The notes under the pieces: model-generated
Databases searched by the model: none
What the model saw: only the letters and a program-made list of their open reading frames with translations
Told to the model about the DNA's origin: nothing
Translations under genes and position numbers: made by a program
Shown here: piece by piece, positions 10,627-20,881 of the stretch
Layout of the letters: each line of letters opens with the position of its first letter
Numbering within the stretch: the first letter of the stretch is position 1
Assembly (NCBI GenBank): GCA_023091735.1
Contig: JALKBU010000186.1
Coordinates: forward strand, 1-64,000
DNA: 64,000 nt
Origin: Trichomonas tenax
Lineage: Eukaryota > Parabasalia > Trichomonadida > Trichomonadidae
Reading direction: 5' to 3'

Positions 10627-11115
10627 TGATTATGTATAGATTTATGTATGTGTTCAAGTTAACTACTCTTGATCAAATAATTTTGTTGGTTGAAATGCGA
10701 AATAAAATAAAAAATGAAATCTTTCCACTGTTAAATTTTGGAAGACCCTTTTTATTTTCAAATCATTGCAAAACTCCAATAAATCACCATGCTATTACAT
10801 CTACTTCTTAATTTCCAAATCTCAAATAACAAATCTTTAATAATTATTTCCACATTTTTCAAACTTTGATATCCAATATTGGCATTCAAAATTTAATTAA
10901 AGCAATATATTTCATGGAAATTTTCATGATGCAGAATGTTGTATTTGATAAATTGAGAAATCATGAAATATTAAGTTCTGTTTTCAATTTTTCCATTCTA
11001 ATCATCTTATATAGTTCTAAAATGAAAGAATATAAGGATTAAATGACTTGAAAATGAGTTTTTTAAAAATCCTATAACTGGCACTTTTTATAGTGTTACT
11101 TTTCTATAATATCAA
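10627..11115. other. Intergenic, no gene seen
   Basis: AT-rich sequence without coding signal between the broken surface-protein gene and the next plus-strand gene. CACTTTTTATA near 11081-11091 may be a weak initiator for the latter. Confidence 0.4.
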
Positions 11116-11667
11116 ATGAGTCTTCTTACAGCAGAAAATCTCAAATTGCTTCCAATGAAGGCGATGCAGGACGCCGAAGCCTCCAGGGCTAAGCAAGAGA
11201 AGCTTTCGTCAATTTATGGCAGCCAGAGAGCGATTCTTGAAGAGTTAACGAATACTCTTCCTGATTTCGAAGCCATGGCTAACGACAGCGCAACGAAAGA
11301 CAAAGAGATAAAGGAGTTGGACACACAGATAGTCGAAATGCAGAAATTATTACTGAAGGAAATGCTCAATCAGCCAAAAGAGGAAGAAAGCTGCAGCGAT
11401 GTTCTCATTAGCACAATTATTGCAATCCATAACAAGCTTTTCGCTCTTTGCGAGAAATCGGCTGACGAAGGACACTCCCAAGCAAAAATTACCGAATTTA
11501 TCACATTAGAAAACGAAATTACACATATTATATCCGAACTTGTTGAGAAGGGGCAATTCCCACTTACACCAGAACTTGCACAAGAAAGAAGAGATGCAGT
11601 CGCTCTTCATAAAGAAAAAGTTATTAACTTCCTCAAGCAGCTTAGCAGCGGTGCAACAGTTGTTTAA
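11116..11667 (+). CDS. Hypothetical helical protein
   Basis: A 183-aa protein that I do not recognise. It is predicted all-helical by eye: residues 15-90 are a charged coiled-coil-like segment (EASRAKQEKLSSIYGSQRAI; KDKEIKELDTQIVEMQKLLL), followed by a second helical bundle with one Cys-containing stretch and a C-terminal basic helix. It has no membrane segment, signal peptide or catalytic motif. It could be a small adaptor of a larger complex (prefoldin-, kinetochore- or Mediator-like sizes fit), but nothing in the sequence decides this. Confidence 0.7.
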   Translation: MSLLTAENLKLLPMKAMQDAEASRAKQEKLSSIYGSQRAILEELTNTLPDFEAMANDSATKDKEIKELDTQIVEMQKLLLKEMLNQPKEEESCSDVLISTIIAIHNKLFALCEKSADEGHSQAKITEFITLENEITHIISELVEKGQFPLTPELAQERRDAVALHKEKVINFLKQLSSGATVV

Positions 11668-11953
11668 AACGAATAGAAAAACATAATTTTGTTGAATTCA
11701 CTAAATATTATTTTTGGGTTATAATTTAGTTTCGGCGCATTTCATTTAAGGAATAGGCTCTGTGTAAAAATTCAAGGAAGTTTCGAAATCAATTTTACTA
11801 TTTTAGAACCGACCAGAAATATATCAATTTTACTGTTTTTGTTTAAAAACGTGTTAATAATAAAATATGGCTATTCATACACTGGGTATGATATTTTGTT
11901 GGATTTGAGACAAATTAATTATATTTTATAATACAACAATATAAATAAACAAA

Positions 11954-12313
11954 TTATTCGTCATGATGACTTGATAAATATCGACGTACTTCCTGCAGTT
12001 TCTCCGTGTAGTCTGGTAATGGCTTCGCTTCGTGGCATTCTTCCTCTAAAATTCCAGTATCACCAGGAAGAAGAAGGTCAAACCGCTCCTGAAGAATGTT
12101 GAATATATCGCTTGGCTCCAAGAAATTGCTTTCGCGAAGTTTGCAGTCCTCATAAGCCGCTTCACAAACATCATTGATGAATATTTCTGCGATTTTCTGT
12201 ATAAGAACTTCAGCATCCTCTGAAATGATCGAATCTTTGTCTATTTTCTTGGCCATGCTCGTTAAAGCTCCGTCATTAAAAACTTTAACACATTGATTTC
12301 CATCTATACTCAT
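11954..12313 (-). CDS. TAF12-like histone-fold protein (TFIID/SAGA subunit)
   Basis: A 119-aa protein with a single histone fold. It begins MTSMAKKIDKDS-like at residues 15-25, then an alpha-2 helix (EDAEVLIQKIAEIFINDVCE) and LEPSDIFNILQERFDLLLPG. This corresponds to the TAF12 pattern in which a long central helix is followed by a D/E-rich loop, a short strand and the 'W/F...PG' end. TAF12 pairs with TAF4 (or Ada1) inside TFIID and SAGA. The frame is open upstream to 12373 but only from a TTG; the ATG at 12313 is the first usable start. The distinction from other histone-fold factors (NF-Y, NC2) rests on the end motif. Confidence 0.65.
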   Translation of the reverse strand: MSIDGNQCVKVFNDGALTSMAKKIDKDSIISEDAEVLIQKIAEIFINDVCEAAYEDCKLRESNFLEPSDIFNILQERFDLLLPGDTGILEEECHEAKPLPDYTEKLQEVRRYLSSHHDE

Positions 12314-12459
12314 TTTGATAATTAGGGGATTTTCTAACAAAACAGGGGGATGTAGAATAATTGGGTGTGACAATATTATGCAGGGTACTTATGACATGTA
12401 AATTAATATATGTCAAAAAATATAAAAATAATTTAGTGAAAGGAAAAATTTTATAATGA

Positions 12460-15400
12460 TTATGCATCTTTGACTTCAGCTGTTCCAGCAATCTTCACCA
12501 TATTGTGAATGGATCTTGCGGTGCTGAGCATCATTGTCGCTGTGGCATACTCAAGTGCCAAATTACCGGCCATTCTGTGTGCTTCAATTGCGAGCAAGAC
12601 ATTTAAGAATATCTCTGGTTTGCCCATTCTGTCGATCCATAAGTCATCGAAGAAGCTGCTGATGTAAGAACGAACGAACTTTCCGCAAGTCAAGATGATG
12701 AAGACATACAAACCGTAGAATCCGCCACCAGAAACTGATAAGAGTGCTCCGATGACTGCATCGTATGTTGGTTTGCTATATACAGCAAGAGATATTGGAC
12801 CATCTTTAACAAACTTGGGCATTTCCTCTAATTTATTGAAAGTAATTTCCCAATAGAATTGTCCAGGATCTGATTCGGATTCACTGAAGTTGAATGTGGC
12901 GTTGAAGCTGTAAGTATCAACGAACTTGGCTTCGTTTTCAAGTGGAATGATGAAGAAGAGTGGGAAGAAGTTGTTGATGGTGAAATTAATGTTGTTTTCG
13001 AATGGCGCATTCTTCTGTGTGCAATTAATAGCGCGCTGAATCTGGACAACTGCCTCCTCATCCAAAGGTTCTCCTGTCTTGGTTAACGTAACCTGCTGGA
13101 CATTTCTATTTGTAGTTGCCTGGTTGACCGTGAATTTGTAAGTGACATATGGGATGAATTTCTTCATCTTGTTCGCTGCATATTTAGCTGATGAAGATGA
13201 TACGATCCAATTAGTTAATGTGAGATCTGGGAATTCAAAGAACTGTGACTCCTTCATATTGTTTGAGTAGAAAGGATCAAGTGCTCTATCATTCATTTCG
13301 ATGACCTGGCGCTGCATGTCCTCTGTGAAGATGTCTGTATCTTCAGGAACTGTTGTTCCAGTCCATAACTCTGGAAGTCCATAAATACCAAATGACATTG
13401 AGGTGACTTTAACTGGATTTGGTGTAGAAGTTGATGAACTGGACATCATAACAATAAATGGAACAAATAACAAAGCGAACAGAACCAAAATGAAAATGTA
13501 GCCAACAGCATGAGATTTCTTCTCGTTTGTAAGTGGCCAGAGCTTTAGGAATGCGATTTGTTTCATGAACTTTGACTTCATTTGAGCAAGGATGAAGAAA
13601 TCAAACATATCTAAAGATGTTGTAGATGCAAGCCACTTAATGAGATTGATGAACTCGAACAAGAATGGAACTGTCTGGATGACTAAAATCTTGATATAGA
13701 CAATCCATGCATTAGTATTTCCGATTGATGGAGGCACTTTAGGGAAGCCAAAGAGTGAATGTAAAGCAAGAATAAGCTCAGAAACGATTCTAAGGAAGAA
13801 GAAAATCTGGAAAGATGCCATAGAGAAAGATTTGCTCTTAGAAGAAGACAAATAAATTGTGAATGCAAATGTGAATACTGCATACAAAAGATTGAACGAG
13901 ATCAGCCATAACTTGTGAGTAGAAATGATTACCCACTGATTCAACAATATGAATATGAAATTGCCCATTAAGAAGACAACAAAATCATATGTTATTGTTG
14001 CAGAACCACTGATTATCGAATCTGCAGAAGAAGACTTTGTCCAGCTTAGATAGAAGAACAAAGCAAAGCAAAACGCAGTTATATCAATTGTCAAAACAAG
14101 TTTGTTGAAATGATAATGAATGGCACTCTTCAAATTAATCCTGCTGTTCAACTTCTCTCTGATGGTCAAGTCATGACCGATATTTCTAATCCTGTGTTGC
14201 CATGGCCTGCGTGTCTGGAAGCTGTGTGTAAAGGAGTAGACTTGGGAAGCTAACGCAAAGATTAAAACTGCCATTAAATAGTTGACATTGACTGAATTAT
14301 AGTTGAATCCAAGCCATTCAGATAACTTGAAATTGGGTGATGAGAATATTTCATGGGATATGTAAGCTGAGATGAGATCTGAAATACTAACTGAACGAAT
14401 AACTGATTGCATCATATAGTAACCCAAAGAAAGAATAATTACTGGAATATACGTCTCGACATTGAAAGATAATATTATAAGGGCAATAAAGAAAAAAGCA
14501 TAAGCAAAGATGGACTGTTCTGCCATTGGATAGAAGAAGCATAAAACAAGTAAAACAGCTGGAATGAACTGGCGAGATATAAGCTTCACATAATGATAGA
14601 ATACAGGATATCTATTTTTTGGCGTAAGTTTCTTGAAATTCAATTTCTGAAGGATCTGGAAGTGGGAAATAAATGACAATGGTATCTGCTTTGCAAATTC
14701 TTTGAACTCTGGAGGGATTTTAATTTCTTTAGTTTCCTCAAATTGCTGAAGGATGGCATTGAACATATCTTGGAGTTTGTTGAGGAATTGTCTGTTGACT
14801 CCTGGTTCTAAGTTAATATCTGTGAATGTCATAGCCATAGCATTAAGCTTATCAACGATGAAGCAAATGAGTGTCCAAATTGCGCTGAAAATGTACTTGA
14901 GAAACGACATATAGAACGTCTTTGTAGATGATGGAGGCAAATTGTTATTTTCTCCATTTGCAGGTGGATCTTGTGGTTCTTCGTGATGAGGCTGCGGTTC
15001 CTCATCGCGTTGAGCAAGAATTTCAAGTGAAACAGAATTAGGAATTGTATCATTTGTGATGTTGAGATTAACAACACCAGACTTAAGAACTTCTAATTTA
15101 TGATCGAAATACTCGTCGCAAAACTTTTGATCAATCTCTATAAGTTCTTCGATTGCTTCTCTGCGTAACTTTCTATGATCAGATCTTCTCATTTCATTGC
15201 GATGAACTTCTTCATAAATTGGCGATGAGAAGCAGCAGAAACAAAGGAATTCGAGCCAATAACAGACAACAGCTTCTACGTTGTCATAGTTGGTTGTACC
15301 CAGTGGAATATCAATTGGCTTCTGAGATTGTGGGAATATTGCAAGTGGTCTTATAGCCTTGGCAAGTAATATCACGAAGCAGAAGTAAATGGCGACTCTG

Positions 15401-18258
15401 AAGCTCTTGACATGGAATACATTCTTGAAGCATGTGAAAATGAAATGAACAATGAGGATAATTGAGTGAACAAGGAATGGATATGTTTGGCATTTGAATG
15501 ACACAATGATTGTTGTGATTGAGAGAATAAATGGAAGATATGCCGTGAGAAATGTCCTGCCAAAAGAGATGTTGAGAGTTCCGAATTCGCAGAACAAGCA
15601 AAGAGCACACATTGTCAAGAACACATAAGCCAATTCATCCATTTTAACATCGCGGAGTAATAAATAAGGATACCACTTGTTAGAGCTTCTAAGTTTAACA
15701 ATAATGAATGTGAGCATGTATCCGATTGTCAATGTTAAAACAATCGTGATGATTCTTGCTGCAGTTAAATTGATACGAGGTTTGAGTAACAAAATGAAGA
15801 CCAATCCAATAGCAAAGAGACTGAGAATATTTTCTTGAACGACTGCCATAAGAGCCATTGAAAATACAACAAATGATAACAAGATAGATGCAATCGCGTC
15901 ACCAACAAACTTAACATAATTCGAGAGCTGTGGTACAGTAAAGTTTGACATGTTAAGGAAGGCGCAAAGGCAAACAATAACGTTGGCAAACTTTGCGTTA
16001 TAATTGTTAACTAATGGTCCGGCAATTTTTGCATATTTCTTGACATTAGAAATAATTGGTAATATGTCGATGATTGTAACAGTCAAAACGTCGGCCATGA
16101 AAACAATGAACAATATGATGCCGATGATCTTAGTTTTGAGTCCTGTGACTTTGAAAATACCAAGAACGACAATCATTACAGCACCGACTATTGAAACACC
16201 CTTTGATACAATGACAACAATGAAGATTGAGATCCAGAACAAATAGAATGAGAATTTCAGAATAAGGGCCCAAATGTTGTCAATAACAAGCTTAATCCAT
16301 GGGTGGAGTTCTCCAGTAGCTTGTGATTCATACTTTCTAGCAATTGAAGCAAAGAATGTATAAAGGATGAGTATAACATTTGGAATAACAATACGTGTTG
16401 TATAATTGATTGAACCTTGGATCCTAAGACCGAGGATAGAAGCAATGAATGCATATCTGTTAACAAACTCATGAACGCCTGGATAGCAGTAAACAATGTG
16501 AACAGCAATATGGCAAACAGTTATTGTGGAGTTGATGAAGAGCAAGTATGGCTGGAATCTGTAAAGGAATAAGTTTGCGAGAATTAAGACTTGATAAGCA
16601 ACAGTGAATGCGCTGTTGTAAATATAGATGCAAGACAAACAAAGTGTTGTGAAAACACCAATTGTCTTCGAGAATTCAACAATAATCGATGGTGGTGGGC
16701 GATAGTAATATTTCAAGATTGCTGTGATAAGGAAGAGTGTGAAGAATGGCCAGACGCAATTAAACATAACACCAGGATCTGTCGTAACATTGACATCGTA
16801 AATCCACTTTGGAATGTGGTACTTTCCGAGGTTGGCTATTGGATGGATGAAGTAAATACTCATTGAGCAGAAAGTTATCACATTGAGGATTGACCAAACC
16901 CAGCTGTAATAGAGCTTCAACAATAAAACGATGACAAGGAAAATCAGTGGGATGTCGTATGCTAAGTAATGCAACTTGGATGAGAAAATAGCGTTAAGAA
17001 GAACATAAACAAGCAAAATGAATGACATTACGTACTGAATAATTACAGAAATGATTGGATGGTTCTCTGATTGTGTCGTTGGCGCTATTTTAATAATAGG
17101 AGCGCAATGCACAAACACAGCAGCAAGTGCTTGAAGGCAGCAAACAATGAAGTTGTACTTAGGTTCTAATTTTGTTGCATCATTAGCAACATATTGAACA
17201 GCTTGTATAGCCAAGACGAATCGGGATGACTTCTGTAGGACATTCACACCGAAAAGTGATGATATGCAAGCGATTGTAAGGACACTGAATGAGAACCATG
17301 AATCTCCGCAAACACAGAAAACACAAGAGTTGATAATAACAACGTAAGGGACGATATCTAAGATCCATGATGGAGCCTTGACCTGTTTAAGTAGTCTAAT
17401 CGAATGAACTTTTGAGTTTCTATTTACACCAATAATCATACCGGTAAAGAGCAAATTTACACACGCAGATGCAACAATTGCCCATCTTGGAATCCACATG
17501 TAAGCAACTGGATCCCATTTTGAGTCAGTGTAAGCAATATACGCAAAATCACCCAAAATAAAGATAACCCAGTAGATCGTTGTAACGAAAACCGGTAAAT
17601 TGAACGAAAGAAGGCAGAATGAAACGATTGTTAAAGCGAAAATGACAGCGATGAACTTTTCTTTCCATATTCTTGCTGATGATGACATCACAGCAAGAGT
17701 AAACAAGAAAGTCGGTCTAATGATCACCATCAAGTGTTTTATGAGGACAATTCTCGACTGCTTAAACCAGGGCATCACAAATGTGCTTCTTGATGTTAAG
17801 TAGATGAAATCGACGATTGCGATGACAATCTGAAGAATGTAGTACGATGATTTAACTAATTTCTTTGTGTCTGAATTAAATAAGTCGAAATATGTCATTA
17901 TTTCGGTAATTTTGACCTTTTTATTGCGAGGCATACTGTATATGATAGATTGTGCAATAACGTACGCGAGTGAGTATACTTGTGATAATAAAACGAACAA
18001 AAATGGCCATTTGAAGAGATAATTCGACATAATGCGAATAGAGTTCATGCCAATGGCATAAAAGAAAATGAACATCATATGCAAAAGTGTGCTTCCATAA
18101 GAACCTTCGCATGCGGCGTAAATCCACAGAATTGGAAGAACAGATTCGACTAAAGAAGATAATTTTCCGAAAGAAAACTTGACGTCGTTGGAGTCCTCCG
18201 AACGCTGAATCAGAGATTGGTCCATGACGGGACTCATTTCTCTTTCTGAATGTTCCAT
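12460..18258 (-). CDS. Piezo-type mechanosensitive ion channel
   Basis: A 1932-aa protein with dozens of hydrophobic segments. The first 1060 residues are an almost unbroken series of transmembrane helices, followed by a cytosolic charged loop (EEPQPHHEEPQDPPANGENN) and further membrane blocks. Near residue 1600 a last peripheral helix leads into an extracellular beta-rich domain of about 220 residues (SMSFGIYGLPELW; NINFTINNFFPLFFIIPLEN). This is closed by the pore helix GLYVFIILTCGKFVRSYI (about 1848-1866) and a short cytosolic C-terminus (AIEAHRMAGNLALEYATATM). Cap domain, inner helix with GKFVR and C-terminal helices in this order are the Piezo signature. It would conduct cations on membrane stretch. 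The ATG at 18258 is used; the frame runs on upstream only from a TTG inside a transposon end. Confidence 0.85.
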   Translation of the reverse strand: MEHSEREMSPVMDQSLIQRSEDSNDVKFSFGKLSSLVESVLPILWIYAACEGSYGSTLLHMMFIFFYAIGMNSIRIMSNYLFKWPFLFVLLSQVYSLAYVIAQSIIYSMPRNKKVKITEIMTYFDLFNSDTKKLVKSSYYILQIVIAIVDFIYLTSRSTFVMPWFKQSRIVLIKHLMVIIRPTFLFTLAVMSSSARIWKEKFIAVIFALTIVSFCLLSFNLPVFVTTIYWVIFILGDFAYIAYTDSKWDPVAYMWIPRWAIVASACVNLLFTGMIIGVNRNSKVHSIRLLKQVKAPSWILDIVPYVVIINSCVFCVCGDSWFSFSVLTIACISSLFGVNVLQKSSRFVLAIQAVQYVANDATKLEPKYNFIVCCLQALAAVFVHCAPIIKIAPTTQSENHPIISVIIQYVMSFILLVYVLLNAIFSSKLHYLAYDIPLIFLVIVLLLKLYYSWVWSILNVITFCSMSIYFIHPIANLGKYHIPKWIYDVNVTTDPGVMFNCVWPFFTLFLITAILKYYYRPPPSIIVEFSKTIGVFTTLCLSCIYIYNSAFTVAYQVLILANLFLYRFQPYLLFINSTITVCHIAVHIVYCYPGVHEFVNRYAFIASILGLRIQGSINYTTRIVIPNVILILYTFFASIARKYESQATGELHPWIKLVIDNIWALILKFSFYLFWISIFIVVIVSKGVSIVGAVMIVVLGIFKVTGLKTKIIGIILFIVFMADVLTVTIIDILPIISNVKKYAKIAGPLVNNYNAKFANVIVCLCAFLNMSNFTVPQLSNYVKFVGDAIASILLSFVVFSMALMAVVQENILSLFAIGLVFILLLKPRINLTAARIITIVLTLTIGYMLTFIIVKLRSSNKWYPYLLLRDVKMDELAYVFLTMCALCLFCEFGTLNISFGRTFLTAYLPFILSITTIIVSFKCQTYPFLVHSIILIVHFIFTCFKNVFHVKSFRVAIYFCFVILLAKAIRPLAIFPQSQKPIDIPLGTTNYDNVEAVVCYWLEFLCFCCFSSPIYEEVHRNEMRRSDHRKLRREAIEELIEIDQKFCDEYFDHKLEVLKSGVVNLNITNDTIPNSVSLEILAQRDEEPQPHHEEPQDPPANGENNNLPPSSTKTFYMSFLKYIFSAIWTLICFIVDKLNAMAMTFTDINLEPGVNRQFLNKLQDMFNAILQQFEETKEIKIPPEFKEFAKQIPLSFISHFQILQKLNFKKLTPKNRYPVFYHYVKLISRQFIPAVLLVLCFFYPMAEQSIFAYAFFFIALIILSFNVETYIPVIILSLGYYMMQSVIRSVSISDLISAYISHEIFSSPNFKLSEWLGFNYNSVNVNYLMAVLIFALASQVYSFTHSFQTRRPWQHRIRNIGHDLTIREKLNSRINLKSAIHYHFNKLVLTIDITAFCFALFFYLSWTKSSSADSIISGSATITYDFVVFLMGNFIFILLNQWVIISTHKLWLISFNLLYAVFTFAFTIYLSSSKSKSFSMASFQIFFFLRIVSELILALHSLFGFPKVPPSIGNTNAWIVYIKILVIQTVPFLFEFINLIKWLASTTSLDMFDFFILAQMKSKFMKQIAFLKLWPLTNEKKSHAVGYIFILVLFALLFVPFIVMMSSSSTSTPNPVKVTSMSFGIYGLPELWTGTTVPEDTDIFTEDMQRQVIEMNDRALDPFYSNNMKESQFFEFPDLTLTNWIVSSSSAKYAANKMKKFIPYVTYKFTVNQATTNRNVQQVTLTKTGEPLDEEAVVQIQRAINCTQKNAPFENNINFTINNFFPLFFIIPLENEAKFVDTYSFNATFNFSESESDPGQFYWEITFNKLEEMPKFVKDGPISLAVYSKPTYDAVIGALLSVSGGGFYGLYVFIILTCGKFVRSYISSFFDDLWIDRMGKPEIFLNVLLAIEAHRMAGNLALEYATATMMLSTARSIHNMVKIAGTAEVKDA

Positions 18259-18325
18259 AATTTGATAAAAATTTAAATTTAAAATTCTTATCGTCAAAAT
18301 TTTCCTCCGCGCTTTTAATATTGAT

Positions 18326-18331
18326 ACAAAT
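18326..18331. repeat. Left target-site duplication of the 578-bp element
   Basis: ACAAAT directly precedes the left terminal inverted repeat. The same six bases follow the right one at 18910-18915. Confidence 0.6.
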
Positions 18332-18371
18332 GTTTTGCTTGTCAAATATGGAAATTTTACAATGTCAGATT
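18332..18371 (+). repeat. Left terminal inverted repeat
   Basis: Forty bases matching the inverted complement of 18870-18909 at 37 positions. It starts 73 bases upstream of the Piezo ATG, so it lies in that gene's promoter. Confidence 0.75.
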
Positions 18372-18869
18372 GTCAGAATTTCAATATTAAAAATAATCAA
18401 TTCTATGCATATAATACATGTTCTGAGTAACAGACACTATGAATAGATTATATAGATGAATATATTCAAGAGAATTAACATAGAGTTGGAAGTTATAATG
18501 ATTTAAAGGTCATATATTTTAATCAAGAAATTTTTATATATCATCAGCGCCATCCATTGTGAATTTGATGCGTTTCGTTGTTTTTCGAGTGCTACCTAGT
18601 GTGAAGTTGATGTGTTTTATTGATTTTGTTTATCATCCACTTTCAATATGATTTTTCTTTTAAATAATAGTATTTTGAACTAAATATATAAATATCTCCG
18701 GGATATGAACCAGATGTGCACTGATCATTGACACTAAAATCTATTTTTTGTAGTAATATCTTAAATTTTATTTTAAAAAATATAAATATTGATGGTTTTC
18801 ATAATCTACATGTTTATGGCACTTAAATGAATGATACGCTTTGAATTTGCTCAAAAAATATTTTAACGA

Positions 18870-18909
18870 AATCTGACAATGTAAAATTTCCCTATTTGAC
18901 AGGCAAAAC
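18870..18909 (-). repeat. Right terminal inverted repeat
   Basis: Partner of 18332-18371, with three mismatches (at 18879, 18891 and 18902 by direct comparison). It is followed at once by the second ACAAAT. Confidence 0.75.
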
Positions 18910-18915
18910 ACAAAT
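18910..18915. repeat. Right target-site duplication of the 578-bp element
   Basis: ACAAAT, identical to 18326-18331. The next base is G, as at the left end, so a 7-base duplication sharing that G cannot be excluded. Confidence 0.6.
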
Positions 18916-19170
18916 GTCTATTTTGACTTTAATTTTTCAATTTTAGTCAAAAAGCACCCGTTCGTGAATCATTTTTTCAAAAATGTCTTTTTATTTCTTC
19001 CAATTTTTTACTGACACATGATTTTAATCAATGAAATACAATCTTCATCTATTTTATAATTAAATCACATATTTAAAACTCTCTAAAATTGATTGTTTCA
19101 TTTTTTATATTCAAAATAATTGTAAAAGTGATGATAAAATAAATTATCTTTTTATTAACGATTTTTTTTG

Positions 19171-20553
19171 ATGCATGATGATTATAAAGAAAGTGATCAG
19201 CAAAGGGAGTCAAAAAAGAATCCAGCGGTCGTTATTCCCAATGGTGTTGAAGCTGTACTCGAAGATAGTTTAAAAGAAATCAATAACTCGAATGTTGATA
19301 TTCAAATTTTAATTTCTGCGTATTCAAATATTGCAAATCTCTTTCAAAACGTAAATCCATTACATTCTGGACAGTTTTTTGATGAATCAATCATTCCAAT
19401 CTTTATTCAACATTTAAAATTAACAGATCAACCAATCGGTCAATGTGCATCAGATTTATTACGAGCTTACGCAAAAGAAACTTCAAAGAAATTAGATATA
19501 TTTCATGATACAGAAATATTTAATCAAATTTACGAGTTTTTAACAACCAACAACGATATTTACGCATTGTCAAATATAATTAGTATCGTTGTACAATTAG
19601 CTGATGATGAAACATCAACTGATTTCCTATTAAAAACAGTTAATCAAGACGCAATATTTGCTATTCTTAATCATTCCTTCTTAATGGTTCAAAATGTCGA
19701 TAGGGATGAAATCAGTGATAGATTAATACTAAGAAATCTTGTTTTGCTTAATACAATTTTATCTAATCAATATATCAGTTTATATTATCGTTTCGAGTTT
19801 TACAACCACACATTGGAGTTAATGGACAGTCATTGCGAACTTTGGAATGCTATATCTAACTCAGACATAATATATTTCATTTATTTAATTTACCAAAATC
19901 TCATGCATAAGATAAAGTTCACTATAAGTCAGCAAATATTCGATTTATTTATGAAATGGAAAGAAATAGGACATTGGTGTGCTGTTAAGTTCATTGCTTT
20001 GTTAATAGAGAAGAATCAATTTCGAGGCATTCCTCCTCCTGATGTAATTTTATCACATTTGATTACTATTGATCTCCCAGAAGTTATCAGATATTTGTTC
20101 GATGTTCAGTATTATATTATAACGAAAAACCTCAATCACTTGCAGTATCTATTTTCAGGAGAACCATCTTACGCAGTAAAGATAATAGAACATGCACATA
20201 ACAATACTTATGATTATATTATGAATGCTTCTGTGCTTTTTTCGAGAATAATCATTCTAACAAATGAACTAGGTAATTATGAGTATTTTGATCAGTTGTA
20301 TGAAATAGGAATCTTAAATATGTTAAATGATGCAATCAATCCTGAAAATGAAGAATCAGAGATCATTTTAACAGCATTTTATATCTTGTTAACAAAGTCT
20401 GCAATTGCAGAAAAAGTTCTCGAATTTGCTAAGCAAGAAGATTTTATCGATGTTTTAGAAGAATGTATGGACAGTGAAAACAAATCAATCTCAGAAATTG
20501 CAACATTAATCAATTCATTCATCGAAAAACAAACATCAGAAACCCCCGAATAA
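19171..20553 (+). CDS. Armadillo/HEAT-like repeat protein, copy 1
   Basis: A 460-aa protein made of alternating amphipathic helices of about 40-residue period (for example SNIISIVVQLADDETSTDFL; ISEIATLINSFIEKQ), the look of armadillo or HEAT solenoids. After a polar N-terminus (HDDYKESDQQRESKKNPAVV) the helices run to the end. It shares length, layout and local character with the next gene (20882-22252), so the two are probably diverged tandem duplicates. Solenoids of this type bind peptides or proteins (importin-alpha-like or SPA-type scaffolds), but no cargo-binding Trp/Asn array was recognised. A TTG codon precedes the ATG; 19171 is the true first Met. Confidence 0.7.
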   Translation: MHDDYKESDQQRESKKNPAVVIPNGVEAVLEDSLKEINNSNVDIQILISAYSNIANLFQNVNPLHSGQFFDESIIPIFIQHLKLTDQPIGQCASDLLRAYAKETSKKLDIFHDTEIFNQIYEFLTTNNDIYALSNIISIVVQLADDETSTDFLLKTVNQDAIFAILNHSFLMVQNVDRDEISDRLILRNLVLLNTILSNQYISLYYRFEFYNHTLELMDSHCELWNAISNSDIIYFIYLIYQNLMHKIKFTISQQIFDLFMKWKEIGHWCAVKFIALLIEKNQFRGIPPPDVILSHLITIDLPEVIRYLFDVQYYIITKNLNHLQYLFSGEPSYAVKIIEHAHNNTYDYIMNASVLFSRIIILTNELGNYEYFDQLYEIGILNMLNDAINPENEESEIILTAFYILLTKSAIAEKVLEFAKQEDFIDVLEECMDSENKSISEIATLINSFIEKQTSETPE

Positions 20554-20881
20554 TGATTCTTTTTTAAAAATATTTTACCAATTGCTTCTTGGCGGGATAT
20601 TTTATTCTAGGTTCTATTTCAGGAAGAGAATGAATGTATTCATCAAACAGAGCTAAAATAGCATCAAAATGGAACAAATAAATATATGATTATCATTCTT
20701 CAATTTTCTTAGGAAATATGAGAAGAAAATGGACCGCAGCGCTAAAATAATACTTCTAGAGATTCTGATCTTGATATAGAATATAGTATTTTGTTATAAA
20801 TATCAATAAAAAGTCTTCTATAAAAACTTTTTTTGTCACATATTTTTTTTTCTTGGTAGAAAAATCAAGTTTTAAGTTTTA

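Larger units (their letters stand above)
18332..18909. mobile_element. Non-autonomous inverted-repeat transposon (MITE-like), 578 bp
   Basis: The two 40-base ends, 18332-18371 and 18870-18909, are inverted copies that differ at three positions; each starts GTTTTGC and ends TGTCAGATT. They are bounded by identical 6-base direct repeats, ACAAAT (18326-18331 and 18910-18915). The interior, about 500 AT-rich bases, has no open frame that could encode a transposase, so the element would need one supplied in trans. A 6-base duplication does not by itself name the superfamily: Maverick elements make 6-base duplications but have different, much longer ends. The insertion lies between the divergent Piezo and armadillo genes. 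Confidence 0.75.

Noticed and set aside
10620..10811. Plus-strand 63-codon ORF
   Set aside because: Hydrophobic chance frame in the flank of the broken surface-protein gene.
15153..17803. Many ORFs of 60-90 codons opposite the Piezo gene
   Set aside because: They are shadows of the coding strand, with no family match or promoter context.
18259..18345. N-terminal extension of the Piezo protein
   Set aside because: The frame is open but begins at TTG, and its first bases lie in the transposon end. The ATG at 18258 is the first usable start.
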